In this document: positions 11,803 to 23,034 of the stretch, one piece after another | Layout of the letters: every line of letters begins with the position of its first letter | How positions within the stretch are numbered: position 1 is the first letter of the stretch | Source of the DNA: Dugong dugon | Lineage: Eukaryota; Chordata; Mammalia; Sirenia; Dugongidae | Assembly (NCBI GenBank): GCA_030035585.1 | Contig: CM057475.1 | Location: forward strand, 4,039,501-4,103,500 | Reading direction: 5' to 3' | Length of the DNA stretch: 64,000 bases | The notes under the pieces: model-generated | What the model saw: the letters and a program-made list of their open reading frames with translations, nothing else | The model's database searches: none | What the model was told of the DNA's origin: nothing | Translations under genes and position numbers: made by a program

Positions 11803-14800
11803 ATGGCAGCACTAAACCCATACCTATCAATAATTACACTGAATGTAAACGGACTTAATGCACCAATAAAGAGACGGAGAGTGGCAGATTGGAAAAAAAG
11901 CATGATCCATCTATATGCTGCCTACAAGAGACACACCTTAGCCTTAAAGACACAAACAGGCTAAAACTCAAAGGATGGAAAAAAATATATCAAGCAAACA
12001 ACACTCAAAAAAGAGTAGAAGTGGCCATATTGATCTCTGACAAAATAGACTTTAAAGTAAAATCTACCACAAATGATAAGGAAGGGCACTATATAATGAT
12101 TAAAGGGTCAATACACCAGGAGGACATAACTATAATAAATATTTATGCACCCAACAACAGGGCTCCAAAATACATAAAACAAACTCAGCCTGAAAAGAGA
12201 GATAGACAGCTCCACAATAGCAGTAGGAGACTTCAACACGCCACTTTCGGTGAAGGACAGAACATCTAGAAAGAAGCTCAGCAAAGACACAGAAGAGCTA
12301 AACGCTACAATCGACCAACTTGATCTCATAGACATATACCAAACTCTGCACCCAACAGCAGCCAAATATAGTTTCTTATCCAAAGCACATGGAACATTCT
12401 CCAGAATAGACCACATATTAGGCCATAAAGCAAGCTTTAACAAAATCCAAAACATCAAAATACTACAAAGCATCTTTTCTGACCATAAAGCCATAAAAGT
12501 GGAAATCAACAACATAAAAAGCAAGGGAAAAAACCAAACACATCGAAACTGAACAACACCTTGCTAAAAAACTACTGGGTTATAGAAGGAATTAAGGATG
12601 GACTAAAGAAATGCATAGAATCAAACGAGAGTTAAAAGACTTCCTACCAGAACCTTTGGGACACAAAAAAAGCAGTGCTCAGAGGTCAGTTTATAGCAAT
12701 AAATGCGCACATCCAAAAACAAGAAACGCTCGTAATCAAAGCACTAACCCTACAACTGGAACAAGTAGAAAGAGAGCAACAAAAGAAACCTACAGGTGCC
12801 AGAAGGAAGGAAATAATAAGAATTAGAGCAGAATTAAATGAAATAGAGAACAGAAAAACAAATGAAAGAGTTAACAAGACCAATCTTTGAAAAGATCAAC
12901 AAAATTGATAAACCATTGGCCAAACTGACAAAAGAAAAACTGGAGAGGAAGCAGATAACCTGCATAAGAAATGAGATGGGTGATATCACAACAGACCCAA
13001 CTGGAATTAAAAGAATCATAACAGAATACTATGAAAAATTCTACTCTGACAAATTTGAAAACCTAGAGGAAATGGACAAATTTCTAGAAACACACTACCT
13101 ACCTAAATTAACATAAACAGTGATAGAATAACTAAATAAACCCATAACAAAAGAAAAGATTGAAAAGGTTATTAAAAAACCACCAAAAAAAAAGCCCTGG
13201 CCCAGATGGCTTCACTGGAGAATTCTACCAAACTTTCAGAAAAGAGATGACACCACTTCTACTAAAGGTATTTCAGAACATAGAAACGGATAGAATACTC
13301 CCAGACTCATTCTATGAAGCCAGCATAACCCTGATACCAAAACCAGGTAAAGACACCACAAAAATAGAAAATTACAGACCGTTATGCCTCATGAACATTG
13401 ATGCAAAAATCCTCAACAAAATTTTAGCCAATAGAATTCAGCAACATATCAAAAAATTACACACCACGACCAAGTGGGATTTATACCAGGTATGCAGGGA
13501 TGGTTCAACATTAGAAAAACAATCAATGTAATCCATCACAAATAAAACAAAAGACAAGAACCACATGATCTTATCAATCGATGCAGAAAAGCATTTGACA
13601 AAGTCCTACACCCATTCATGATAAAAACTCTCAAAAAAATAGGAATAGAAGTGAAATTCCTCAGTATAATTAAGGGTATTTATACAAAACCAATAGCCAG
13701 CATCATCCTGAATGGAGAGATTTTGAAAGCCTTCCCCTTGAGAACAGGAACCAGACAAGAATGCCCTTCATCACCACTATTATTCAACACTGTGCTCTAG
13801 GTCCTAGTCAGAGCAGTTAGGCTAGAAAAAGAAATAAAGGGCATCCAAATAGGTAGGGAAGAGGTCAAAGTATCTCTCTTTGCAGATGATATGATCTTAT
13901 ACACGGAAAACCTCAAGGAATCCACAAGAAAACTACTGGAACTAATAGAAGATTTCAGCAATGTTTCAGGATACAAGCTAAACATACATAAGTCAATTGG
14001 ATTCCTTTACACCAACAAAGAGAACCTCGAAGAGGAAATCACCAAATCAATACCATTTACAATAGCCCCCCAAAAGATAAAATACTTAGGAATAAATCTA
14101 ACCAGAGATGAAAGATCTTTACAGAGAAAACTACAAGACACTACTGTAAGAAACTAAAAGAGACCTGCATAAGTGGAAAAACATACCTCGCTCATGGATA
14201 GGTAGACTCAACATAGTGAAAATGTCAATTCTACCCAAAGCAATCTACAGACAGAATGCAATCCCTATCCAAATTCCAGGGGCGTTTTTTAATGAGATGG
14301 AGAAATAAATCACCAACTTCATATGGAAAGGGAAGGGGCCCCGGATAAATAAAGCACTACTAAGAAGAAGAACATAGTGGGAGGCCCTACACTACCTGAT
14401 TTTAGGACCTATTATACTGCCGTGGTAGTCAAGACAGCCTGGTACTGGTACAATAACAGATACATAGACCAATGGAACAAAGTTGACAATCCAGATATAA
14501 GCTCATCCACCTAAGAGAAGCTAATATTTGACAATGGCCCAAAGTCAATTAATTGGGGAAAAGACAGTCTCTTTAACAAATAGTGCTGGCATAATTGGAT
14601 ATCTATATGCAAAAAACTGAAACAAGACCCATATCTCACACCATGTACAAAAGCTAACTCAAAATGGATCAAAGACTTAAATATAAAATCAAAAACGATG
14701 AAGATCATGGAAGAAAAAATAGGGACAATGCTAGAAGCCCTAATACATGGCATAAACACAATACAAACCATAAGTAACAATGCACAAGCACCAGAAGAGA

Positions 14801-15589
14801 GACTAGATAAATGGGAGCTCTTAAAAATCAAACACTTATGCTCATCCAAAGACTTCACCCAAAGGGTGAAAAGACAACCTACAGATTGGGGAAAAAAATT
14901 TGGCTACAACAAATCCGATCAGCGTTTAATCTCAAATCTACAAGATACTCCAAAACCTCAACAGCAAAAAGACAAATAACCCAATTAAAAAACTATCAAA
15001 GGATATGAACAGGCACTTCACCAAAGAAGATTTTCAGGCAGCAACAGACACGTGAAGAAATGCTAACGATTATTAGCCATCAGAGAAATGCAGATCAAAA
15101 CTACAATGAGACATCATCTCACACCAACAAGGCTAGCATTAATCCATAAAACACAAAATAACAAATGCTGGAGAGGTTGTGGAGAGACTGGAACACTTAT
15201 ACACTGTTGGTGGGAATGTAAAATGGTACAACCACTTCGGAAATTAATTTGGCGCTTCCTTAAAAAGCTAGAAATAGAAGTACCATACGATCCAGCTATC
15301 CTGCTCCTTGGAATTTATCCTAGAGAAACAAGAGCCGTCACATGAATAGATACATGCACACCCATGTTCATCGCAGCACTGTTCACAATAGCCAAAGGAT
15401 GGAAGCAACCTAAGTGCTCTTCGATGGAGAAATGGATAAACATACTATGGTATATCCACACCATGGAATATTATGCAAAGATAAAGGACAATGATGAAGC
15501 TGTGAAACATCGTATAACGTGGTGGAAGCTATGCTGAGTGAATTTAGTCAGGCCAGAAGGACAAATACTGTATAAGACCACTATTATAA
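11803..15589 (+). pseudogene. L1 ORF2 (endonuclease-reverse transcriptase), copy B
   Basis: ATG 11803 begins MAALNPYLSIITLNVNGLNAP. The endonuclease is well preserved between a 1-nt indel near 11895 and about 12500. The catalytic Glu lies in LQETHLS, and SDHKAIK closes the domain. The RT carries [14 protein letters not shown] (about 13195-13240), GMQGWFNI (near 13490) and an intact FADD at 13879-13890. The C-terminal Cys/His-like region is at 15088-15345. Frame changes occur near 12260, 13130, 13450-13590 and 14110, with stops near 13798, 15010 and 15344. The stop at 15587-15589 lies where that of copy A does. Confidence 0.94.
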
Positions 15590-16595
15590 GAACTCAAGAA
15601 AAGGTTTCAACACAGAAGATAACATTCTTTGATGGTTACGGGGATGGGGAGGGAGGGTGAGGGTTAGTCACTAACTAGATAGTAGATAAGAATGATTTTA
15701 GGTGAAGGGTAGGACAGCACACACTACAGGGGAAGCCAACACAACTGGACTAAACCAAAGCTAAGATGTTTCCTCAATACAATCTAATACTTGGAGAAAC
15801 AGAATAGCAGGGATGTGGGGTTTGGGGACCATGCCTTTAGGGGACATCTATGTAAATTGGTATAACAAACCTTATTAAGAAAATGTTCTGCATCCTACTT
15901 TGGTGAGTGGCGTCTGGGGTCTTAAAAGCTTGCAAGCGGCCATCTAAGAGGCATCAGTTGGTCCCAACCACTTGTAGTAAGGGAGAACAAACAACACCAA
16001 AGACACAAGGAAAGTATTTGCCCAAGAGACAGAATGGGCCACATAAACCAGAGACTTCATCAGCCTGAGACCAGAACTAGATGGTGCCCAGCTACCACTA
16101 ATGAACCTGACAGGGAACACAGCAGAGAGTCCCTGATGGAGCAGTAGAACGATGGGATGCAGAACTCAAATACTGGTAAGAAGACCAGACTTAATGGTCT
16201 GACTAAGACTGGAGGTGCCCCAGAAAGCATGGCCCCTGGTCTCTCCATTACTCCAAACTAAAACAATTTCTTAGGCCAACTCTTCAGACAGGGATTGGAC
16301 TGGACTGTGGGAGATAAAGTGATACTCGTGAAGAATATGCCTCTTAGACAAGTAGATATAAGAGACCAAAGGAGTGGCTTCTGTCCAGAGGTGAGAGGGG
16401 AAGGCAGAGAGTTAGGAGCTGGTTGAATGTTCATGGGGAATCAGGGGCAGAGGGGAGGAATGTGCTGTCACAGAATGGGGTGAGCAGTTGAGGTCTCATA
16501 ACAAAGTATGTTAAAAAAAATTTTGTGTGGGAGACTAACTTGAAATGTAAACTTCATTTAATTACATCAATAAAAAAACAATAAAACTAACAAAC
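15590..16595 (+). other. L1 3' UTR, copy B, with G-quadruplex motif and poly(A) signal
   Basis: At 15640-15663 five G runs (GGGG, GGGG, GGG, GGG, GGG) are separated by one to three bases, a textbook quadruplex motif on the transcript strand just after ORF2. An AATAAA signal is at 16569-16574, followed by an A-rich tail interrupted by C and T. Unlike copies A, E and K, there is no internal A tract and no second terminal module. Landmarks shared with G and J include GGGGTCTTAAAAGCTTGCAA near 15916. Confidence 0.88.
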
Positions 16596-16609
16596 AAAAA
16601 GAATATTTC
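16596..16609. repeat. Target-site duplication, right copy, for L1 copy B
   Basis: AAAAAGAATATTTC repeats 8928-8941 exactly. RTE coding sequence continues from here, so joining the flanks at one copy restores collinearity with RTE copy O. Confidence 0.9.
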
Positions 16610-18127
16610 AAGATCTATCCTGAAATGCAACACTGTCAGTAATAGGATAATATCCATACGCCTACAAGGAAGACCAGTTACTACTACTACTATTCAAATT
16701 TATGCACCAACCACTAAGGCCAAAGATGAAGAAACTGAATGTTTCTACTAACTTCTGCAGTGTGAAATTGATCAAAATTGCAATCAAGATACATTGCTAA
16801 TTACTGGTGATTGGAACGTGAAAGTTGGAAACATAAAAGAAGGATCAGTAGTTGGAAAATATGGCCTTGATAATAGAAATAATGCCAGAGATCACATGAT
16901 AGAATTTTGCAAGATCAACGATTACTTCTTTGCAAATACCTTTTTTTAAAAACATAAACTGAGAGTATACACGTGGACCTTGCTGGATGGAATACACAGG
17001 AATCAAATCGACTACATGTGTGGAAAGAGACGAAGGAAAAGCTCAATATTATCAGTCAGAACAAAGCCAGGGGCCAACTATGGAACAGACCAGCAATTAC
17101 TCATATGCAAGTTCAAGTTGAACCTGAAGAAAATTAGAACAAGTTCACTACAGTCAAATCACAGCCTTGACTATATCTTACCTGAATTTAGAGACCATCT
17201 CTAGACTTGACACATTGAACATTAATGACCCAAAACCAAACGAGTTGTAGAATGACATTAAGGACACCATACATGAAGAAAGGAAGAGGTCATTAAAAAG
17301 ACAGGAAAGAAAGAAAAGACCAAAATGGATGTCAGAAGAGACTCTGAAACTTGCTCTTGAACATAAATTAGCTAAAGTGAATGGAAGAAATGAAGTAAAA
17401 GAGCTGAACAGAAGATGTAAAAGGGTGGCTCGAGAACACAAAGTAAAGTATTATAATGACATGAGCAAAGACCTGGAGTTAGAAAAACAAAAGGGAAGAA
17501 CACATTCGGCATTTCTCAAGCTGAAAGAACTAAAGAAAAAATTCAAGCCTCGAGTTGTAATAGTGAAGAATTCTATGGGCAAAATTCTGAAAGATGAAGG
17601 AAGCATCAAAAGAAGATGGAAGGAATACAGAGTCACCGTACCAGAAAGAATTGGTCTACGTTTAATCATTTCAAGAGGATGTGTATGACAAAAACCCATG
17701 GTACTGAAGGAAGAAGTCCAAATTGCACTGAAGATGTTGATGAAAAACAACGCTCCAGGAATTAACAGAATACCAAGTAAGATGTTTCAGCAAACAGATG
17801 CAGCGCTGAAGGTGTTCATCCTCAATGGCAAGAAATTTGGAAGACAGATAGCTGGCCAAATATGACTGGAAGAGATCCATATTTATGCCTATTACAAAGA
17901 AAGGTGTTCCAACAGAATGTGAAAATTATCAAACAATATAATTAATATCACATGCAAGTAAAGTTTTGCTGAAGATCATTCAAAAGCGGTTACAGCAGTA
18001 CATTGACAGGGAACTGCCAGAAATTCAAGCCATCGATTCAGAAGAGGACGTTGAACTAGGGATATCATTGCTGATGTCAGATGGATGCTGGCTGAAAGCA
18101 GAGAATACTGGAAAGATGTTTACCTGT
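16610..18127 (+). pseudogene. RTE copy C, middle segment: endonuclease and start of RT
   Basis: This continues the polyprotein interrupted at 8941. It codes the endonuclease core (GDWN near 16808; NQIDYMCGKRR at about 17003-17034), then TDQQLLICKFKL, where the catalytic Asp-His pair of the family reads Asp-Gln. A basic connector follows (MSEETLKLALEH to KPRVVIVKNSMGKIL, 17329-17600), then the RT N terminus (NNAPGINRIPSKMFQQ; ITKKGVPTECENYQTI). There are stops and indels near 16750, 17200, 17685 and 17860. It ends at 18127 in the palm region, where an LTR interrupts it. Confidence 0.92.
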
Positions 18128-18627
18128 TGTCTTAGTCATCTAGTGCTGCTATAACAGAAATACCACATGACTTTAACAAAGAAACTTATTCTCTCACAGT
18201 CTAGTAGGCTACAAGTCCAAATTCAGGGCATCAGCCTCCAGCGGAAGGCTTTCTCTGTCAGCTCTGGAAGAAGATCCTTGTCATCAGTCTTCCCTTGGTC
18301 TGGAAGCATCTCAGTGCAGGAACCTCAGGTTCAAAGGATGTGCTCTGCACCCGGCACTGCTTTCTTGGTGGCATGAGGCCCCCCTATCTCTCTGCTCACT
18401 TCTTTCTTTTAAGTCTCAAAAGTGACTGGCTTAAGACACTATCTAATCTTGTAGACCTCATAGTTATAATTGCCGCTAATCCATCTTATTACATCACAGT
18501 GATAGAATTTACAACACACAGGGAAATCGCATCAAATGACAAAATGGTAGACAATCATACAATACTGGGAGTCATGATCTAGCCAAGTTGACAGATATTT
18601 TGGGGGGACACAATTCAATCAATGACA
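18128..18627 (-). mobile_element. Solo LTR of a MaLR-type endogenous retroelement, inverted
   Basis: A 500-bp unit has TG...CA ends (TGTCATTGATTGAATTG... to ...GATGACTAAGACA when read on the minus strand). CCTGT, a perfect 5-bp duplication, flanks it at 18123-18127 and 18628-18632. The start (TTGAATTGTGTCCCCCCAAAA) and the end (CTACTAGACTGTGAGAGAATAAG) resemble MST/MLT1 LTRs. A poly(A) signal would lie in AGAATAAG, here mutated. There is no internal gag or pol sequence, so it is a solo LTR left by recombination. Copy O carries a relative at 44208-44705. Confidence 0.85.
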
Positions 18628-19721
18628 CCTGTGTTTCACTGACTATTAAAAGACATTCGACTGTGTGGATCATAACAAATTATGGATAAGATTGGAAAGA
18701 ATGGAATTCCAGAACACTTAATTGTGCTTATGACTAACCTGTACATAGACCAAGAGGCAGTCGTTTGGACAGAACAAGGTGATAGTGCGTGATTTAAAGT
18801 CAAGAAAAGTGTGCATCAGGGTTGTATCTTTTCACCATACTTAAATTCAGTCTGTATGCTGAGCGATAGTCTGAGAAGCTGGACTATATGAAGAAGAACA
18901 TGGCATCAGGATTGGAGGAAGACTCATTAACAACCTTGGATATGTAGATGACACAATCTTGTTTGCTGAAAGAGAGGAGGACTTAAAGCAGTTACTGATT
19001 AAGATCAAGGACTACAGCCTTCAGTATGGATTACACCTCAACATAGAGAAAACAAAAATCTTCACAATTGCACCAATAAGGGACATATGATAAATGGAGA
19101 AAAGATTGAAGTTGTCAAAGACTGCGTTTTACTTGAATCCAAAATCAATGCCCATGGAAGCAGCATTCAAGAAATCAAATGATGTAAATCATTGGGCAAA
19201 TCTGCTGAAAAAGAAACCTCTTTAAAGTGTTAAAGAGCAAATACGTCACTTTAAGAAGTAAGGTGTGCCTGACCCAAGCTATCATGTTTTCAATCACCTC
19301 ATACGCATGCGAAAGTTGGACGATGAATAAGGAAGACCAAAGAACTGTTGACTCCTTTGAATTATGGTGTTGATGAAGAATTTTGAATATACCATGGACT
19401 GCCGAAAGAAGGCACCAATCTGTCTTGGAAGATGCACAGCCAGAATGTTTCTTAGAGGCAAGGATGGCGAGACTTTGTCTCACATACTTTGGACATGTTA
19501 CCAAGAGGGACCAGTCCCTGGGGAAAGACTTCATTCTTGGTAAAGTAGAGGCCGGCGAAAGGGAGGAAAACCCTCAATGAGATGGAATGACACAGTGGCT
19601 GCAACAATAAGCTCAAGTATAGCAACGATTGTGAGGATGGTGCAGGACCAGGCAGTGTTTCATTCTGTGGTACATAGGGTTGCTATGAGTCAGAACTAAC
19701 TGGACAGCACCTAAAAACAAC
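18628..19721 (+). pseudogene. RTE copy C, 3' segment: RT palm, thumb and tail
   Basis: RT sequence resumes after the LTR with the codons for YSKTFDCVDHNKLW in decayed form. HQGCIFSPYLNSVCML and the catalytic YVDD (18941-18952, followed by TILFAE) come next. The C terminus (LTYFGHVTKRDQSLGKDFILGKVE) leads into a 3' UTR and an A/CAA-type tail near 19709-19721. Family members normally carry YADD; YVDD is a conservative change seen in other RTs. Frameshifts near 18880 and 19330 break the frame. Minus-strand L1 sequence begins immediately afterwards. Confidence 0.9.
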
Positions 19722-21569
19722 AGTGGCTAATGATTGTGAGCATTTCCTCACGTGTCTGTTATCTGCCTGAATGTGTTCTTTGGTGAAGTATTTGTTCATA
19801 TCATTTGTCCATTTTTAATTGTATTATTTATTGTTTTGTTGTAGAAGTGTTGAAGTATTCTATACATTTTAGAGATTAGACCCTTGTTGGTTATGTCATA
19901 GTCAAATTTTTTTCCCAGTCTGTAGATTCTATTTTTGCTCTTTAGGTGAAGCCATTTGATGAGTATTAGTGTTTAATTTTTAGAATCTAACAGTTAACTA
20001 GTTTATCTTCTGGTGTTTGTGCTTTGTTAGTTATGGTTTGTATTCTGTTTTTGCCGTGTATTAGGGACCCTAGCATTGTTCCTATTTTTTCTTCCATGAT
20101 CTTTACCATTTTAAGTTTTAGATTTAGGTCTTTGTTCCATTTTGAGTTAGTTATTTTGTATGGTTTGAGCTGTGGGTCCTGTTTCATTTTTTTACAGATG
20201 GACATCCAGTTTTGCAAGCACCATTTGTTAAAAAGACTGTTTTCCCCCAGTTAATGGGCTTTGATCCTTTGTCAAATATCAGCTGTCCATAAGTGGATGG
20301 ATTTACACCTGAGTTCTCAATTCTATTTCATTGGTCTATGTGTCTATCATACCAGTAGCAGGCTGTTTGGACGACCGAAGCCATATAATAGGTTCTTAGA
20401 TCAGATAGTGTGAGGCCTCCTACTTTGATCATTTATTCAATAATGCTTTGCTTATCTGGGGCCTCTTTTCTTTCCATATAAAGTTGGTAATAAGTTTCTG
20501 CATCTCGTTAAAGAATGCTGTTGGTATTTGGATTGGGATTGCATTATATCTGTAGATTGCTTTGGGTAGAATTTTCATTTTCACAATGTTGAGTTTTGTA
20601 TCCACGAGCGTGGCATGTTTTTCCACTTATGTAGATCTCTTTTGTTTCTTGCTATAGTGTTCTGTAGTTTTCTTTGTATAGGTCTTTTACATCCCTGGTT
20701 AGATTTATTCCGAAGTATTTTATCTTTTTAGGGGCTATTATAAATGGTATTGTTTTCCTGATTTCCTTTTTTAAGTTCTCTTTGTTGGTGTATAGGAATC
20801 CAAATAATTTTTGTATGTTTATCTTGTATCCTGTTACTCTGCTGAATCTATTAGCTCCAGTAGTTTTCTTGTGGATTCTTTGGTGTTCTCTATGTATAAG
20901 ATCATATCATCCACAAATTGGGATAGTTTTACTTCTTCCTTTCTAATTTGGATGGCTTTTATTTCTTTTTCTTGCTTTATTGCTCTAGCTAGGACTTCTA
21001 GCACAATGTTAAACAGCAGTGGTTATTCAGGGCATCCTGCTGCTATTGGGTGTAGTGTAGTAAATATGTCTGTGAGGTCAAGTTGGTTGACTTTGGCCTT
21101 TAGATCTTCTGTATATTTATTGAGTTTCTTTCTAGATGTTCTGTCCTTTACCAAGAGTGCTGTGTTGAAGTATTCTACTATTATTGTGCAACTATTTCTC
21201 TTTTGAGTGCTCTTAGAGTTTGTTTTTTGTATTTTGGAGCCCTGTCATTGAATGCATAATTATTTATTAAAGTTATGTCTTCTTGATGAATTGTCCCTTT
21301 AATCATTATATAATATCCTTCCTTGTCTTCTATAGTTAATTTTGCCTTACAGTCTATTTTATCTGAGATTAGTATTGCCACTCCTGCCCTTTTTCAGTTA
21401 CTGTTTGCTTGATATATTTTTCCATCCTTTGATTTTTAATATATTCATGTCTTTGTGTCTATGGTGTGTCTCATGTAGACAGCATTTTGATGGGTCATGC
21501 TTATTGACCAATGTGATTATAGATAATAATCAGTGTGATTATGAATGGATATGAGTTTATTGCTGTCAT
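19722..21569 (-). pseudogene. L1 ORF2, copy D, internally deleted
   Basis: The start codon complement is at 21567-21569. The endonuclease is recognisable from 21381 to 21060 (AILISDKIDCKAK, HQEDITLINNYAFNDRAPKYKKQTL). The following 1.4 kb is absent. The RT then resumes with [13 protein letters not shown], and the catalytic FADD is read as FVDD (20907-20918). The thumb and C-terminal part continue ([27 protein letters not shown], about 20490-20590) to the truncation. The missing block contains most RT fingers and part of the palm, so no partial activity is expected. Confidence 0.88.
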
Positions 21570-21991
21570 ATTGTGCTTTTTTGTGATGCTGACATTTTCT
21601 TTGTTCTTTGCTTTCTGTGTTGAGTTCCATTTGTTTGTTGATTTTGTTTTCTTTTTTTTTTCATTATTATAGATTTTGTGTTTACTGAGACTTTTTCTTC
21701 CTTTTTGAAATTCGGATAAGTAGGTTTATTAACTTTCTTTGTGATTACCTTGGAATTTACCCTTATCTTCCTAAGTTTGAACTAGTCTTTAATTACTTGA
21801 TATCACCTTGACTTCATCTCCATTTGAAAGCTCTATACCTACACCATTTATCCCCCTCCTTTTTTTGTTTTGATGTTGTTGTCATTTACAGTTTAAGTCT
21901 TTTAGCTTTGTTTTATTATTGAGAGTTCTTTACCTAGGTTGATATCTGGCTGATACTATCCTGTGTCCTAGATTCCAGTTGTTGTCTGATG

Positions 21992-23034
21992 TTATTGGTT
22001 CTCTAACTAAAGGACTCCCTCTAATATTTCATGTAAATTTGATTTATTTTTTACAAATCCCCTTAGTTTCTGTTTAGCTGGAAATGTCCTAATTTTGTCA
22101 TTGTATTTGAGAGTTTGCAGGATATATTATTCTTGGTTGGCAGCTGTTTTTTTTTTTTTTTTTTTAATTTTTTATATATGTCAACCCATTGCCTTCCTGC
22201 CTGCAGTTTCTGCCAAGTAATCAGAGCTTAGTCTTATTCTTTCCCCATTTGTGACTTTTTCTTGAACTGCTCTCAGAATTTTTTCTTTGTCTTAGGTTTT
22301 GGCAAGTGTGATTATGATATGTATTGGTGACTTTTTTTAGGGATCTACCTTATATGGGGTTCACTGAGTTTCTTGGGTGGTCAGCTTTTCATCTTTCATG
22401 ACATTTGGAAAGTTTTATGCCATCAAATCTTCAACAATCTCTGTGTTTTTAATTTTGTCCCCCTGTTCTGGAACTCCAATCACATGCAGATTATTGCTCC
22501 AGACTGTGTCCCACATAATTCTCAGATTTTCTCCATTCTTTTCTCAAACAAACTCCTGTGAATGGATTTTTTCAATCTCATTGATTCTGTCTTCTGTTGT
22601 TTCAAATTTGCTCTAAAACCTTCTATTCAATTGCTTATTTCTGATATTTGTTGTTTATCTTTTGAATTTCTAATTGCTGTTTGTATGATTTCTAGTTGTT
22701 CATTTATTTTGATGTTTTGTTCTTGTATTCTTTTCCTGAATGATTCTATTGCAGGTCTGTGTTTTCCTTGATTTTGGCTATGTTTTTATTGATTTTGCCT
22801 GCATTTTCCAGACTTTGTCTATTTTCTTCTTGGTTTGGTCTGTGTTTTACTTGCTGTCTTTCCTAATCTGCTAGAGAGCCCTAAATATTAGTCTTTTGAA
22901 TTCTACATAAAGTAGTTTCACTATCTTTTCTTCCACCAGATATTTATCTGATTCTTTATTTTGGTAACTTTCTGGAGCCATCTTGTCCTGCTTTTTTTAA
23001 TATGTTTTGGTATTGTCTGCTGTTTCTGAGTCAT
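21992..23034 (-). pseudogene. L1 ORF1, copy D
   Basis: The likely start is the ATG complementary to 23032-23034 (MTQKQQTIPKHIKK), close to the MPRKQQTISKH start of copy E. The coiled coil lies at about 22900-22600 and the RNA-binding half at about 22480-22020 (antisense of the TMQAGRQWVDIYKK region near 22170-22200). The conserved Arg codon of LRVIGIPE is changed near 22485. The stop is read at 21992-21994 after ENQ. Numerous stops make this older than copy E. A T22 run (about 22148-22169) interrupts the region. Confidence 0.82.

Larger units (their letters stand above)
8947..16595 (+). mobile_element. Complete L1 retrotransposon, copy B, inserted in RTE copy C
   Basis: A full-length element of about 7.65 kb: 5' UTR (8947-10331), ORF1 (10332-11348), spacer (11349-11802), ORF2 (11803-15589) and 3' UTR (15590-16595). 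A 14-bp perfect TSD bounds it. Its ORF1 N terminus (MDRKRQSISSHIKRRS) and 5' UTR resemble minus-strand copies G and J rather than A/E, so it belongs to a second L1 subfamily. Both ORFs are broken and the element is not autonomous. Confidence 0.93.

Noticed and set aside
18167-18582. Plus-strand open frames rich in Leu/Ser/Val
   Set aside because: They lie entirely inside the solo LTR, start and stop within it, and have no recognised domain.
18128-18627. Intact endogenous retrovirus provirus
   Set aside because: Only one LTR with direct flanking TSD; no internal gag or pol sequence on either side.
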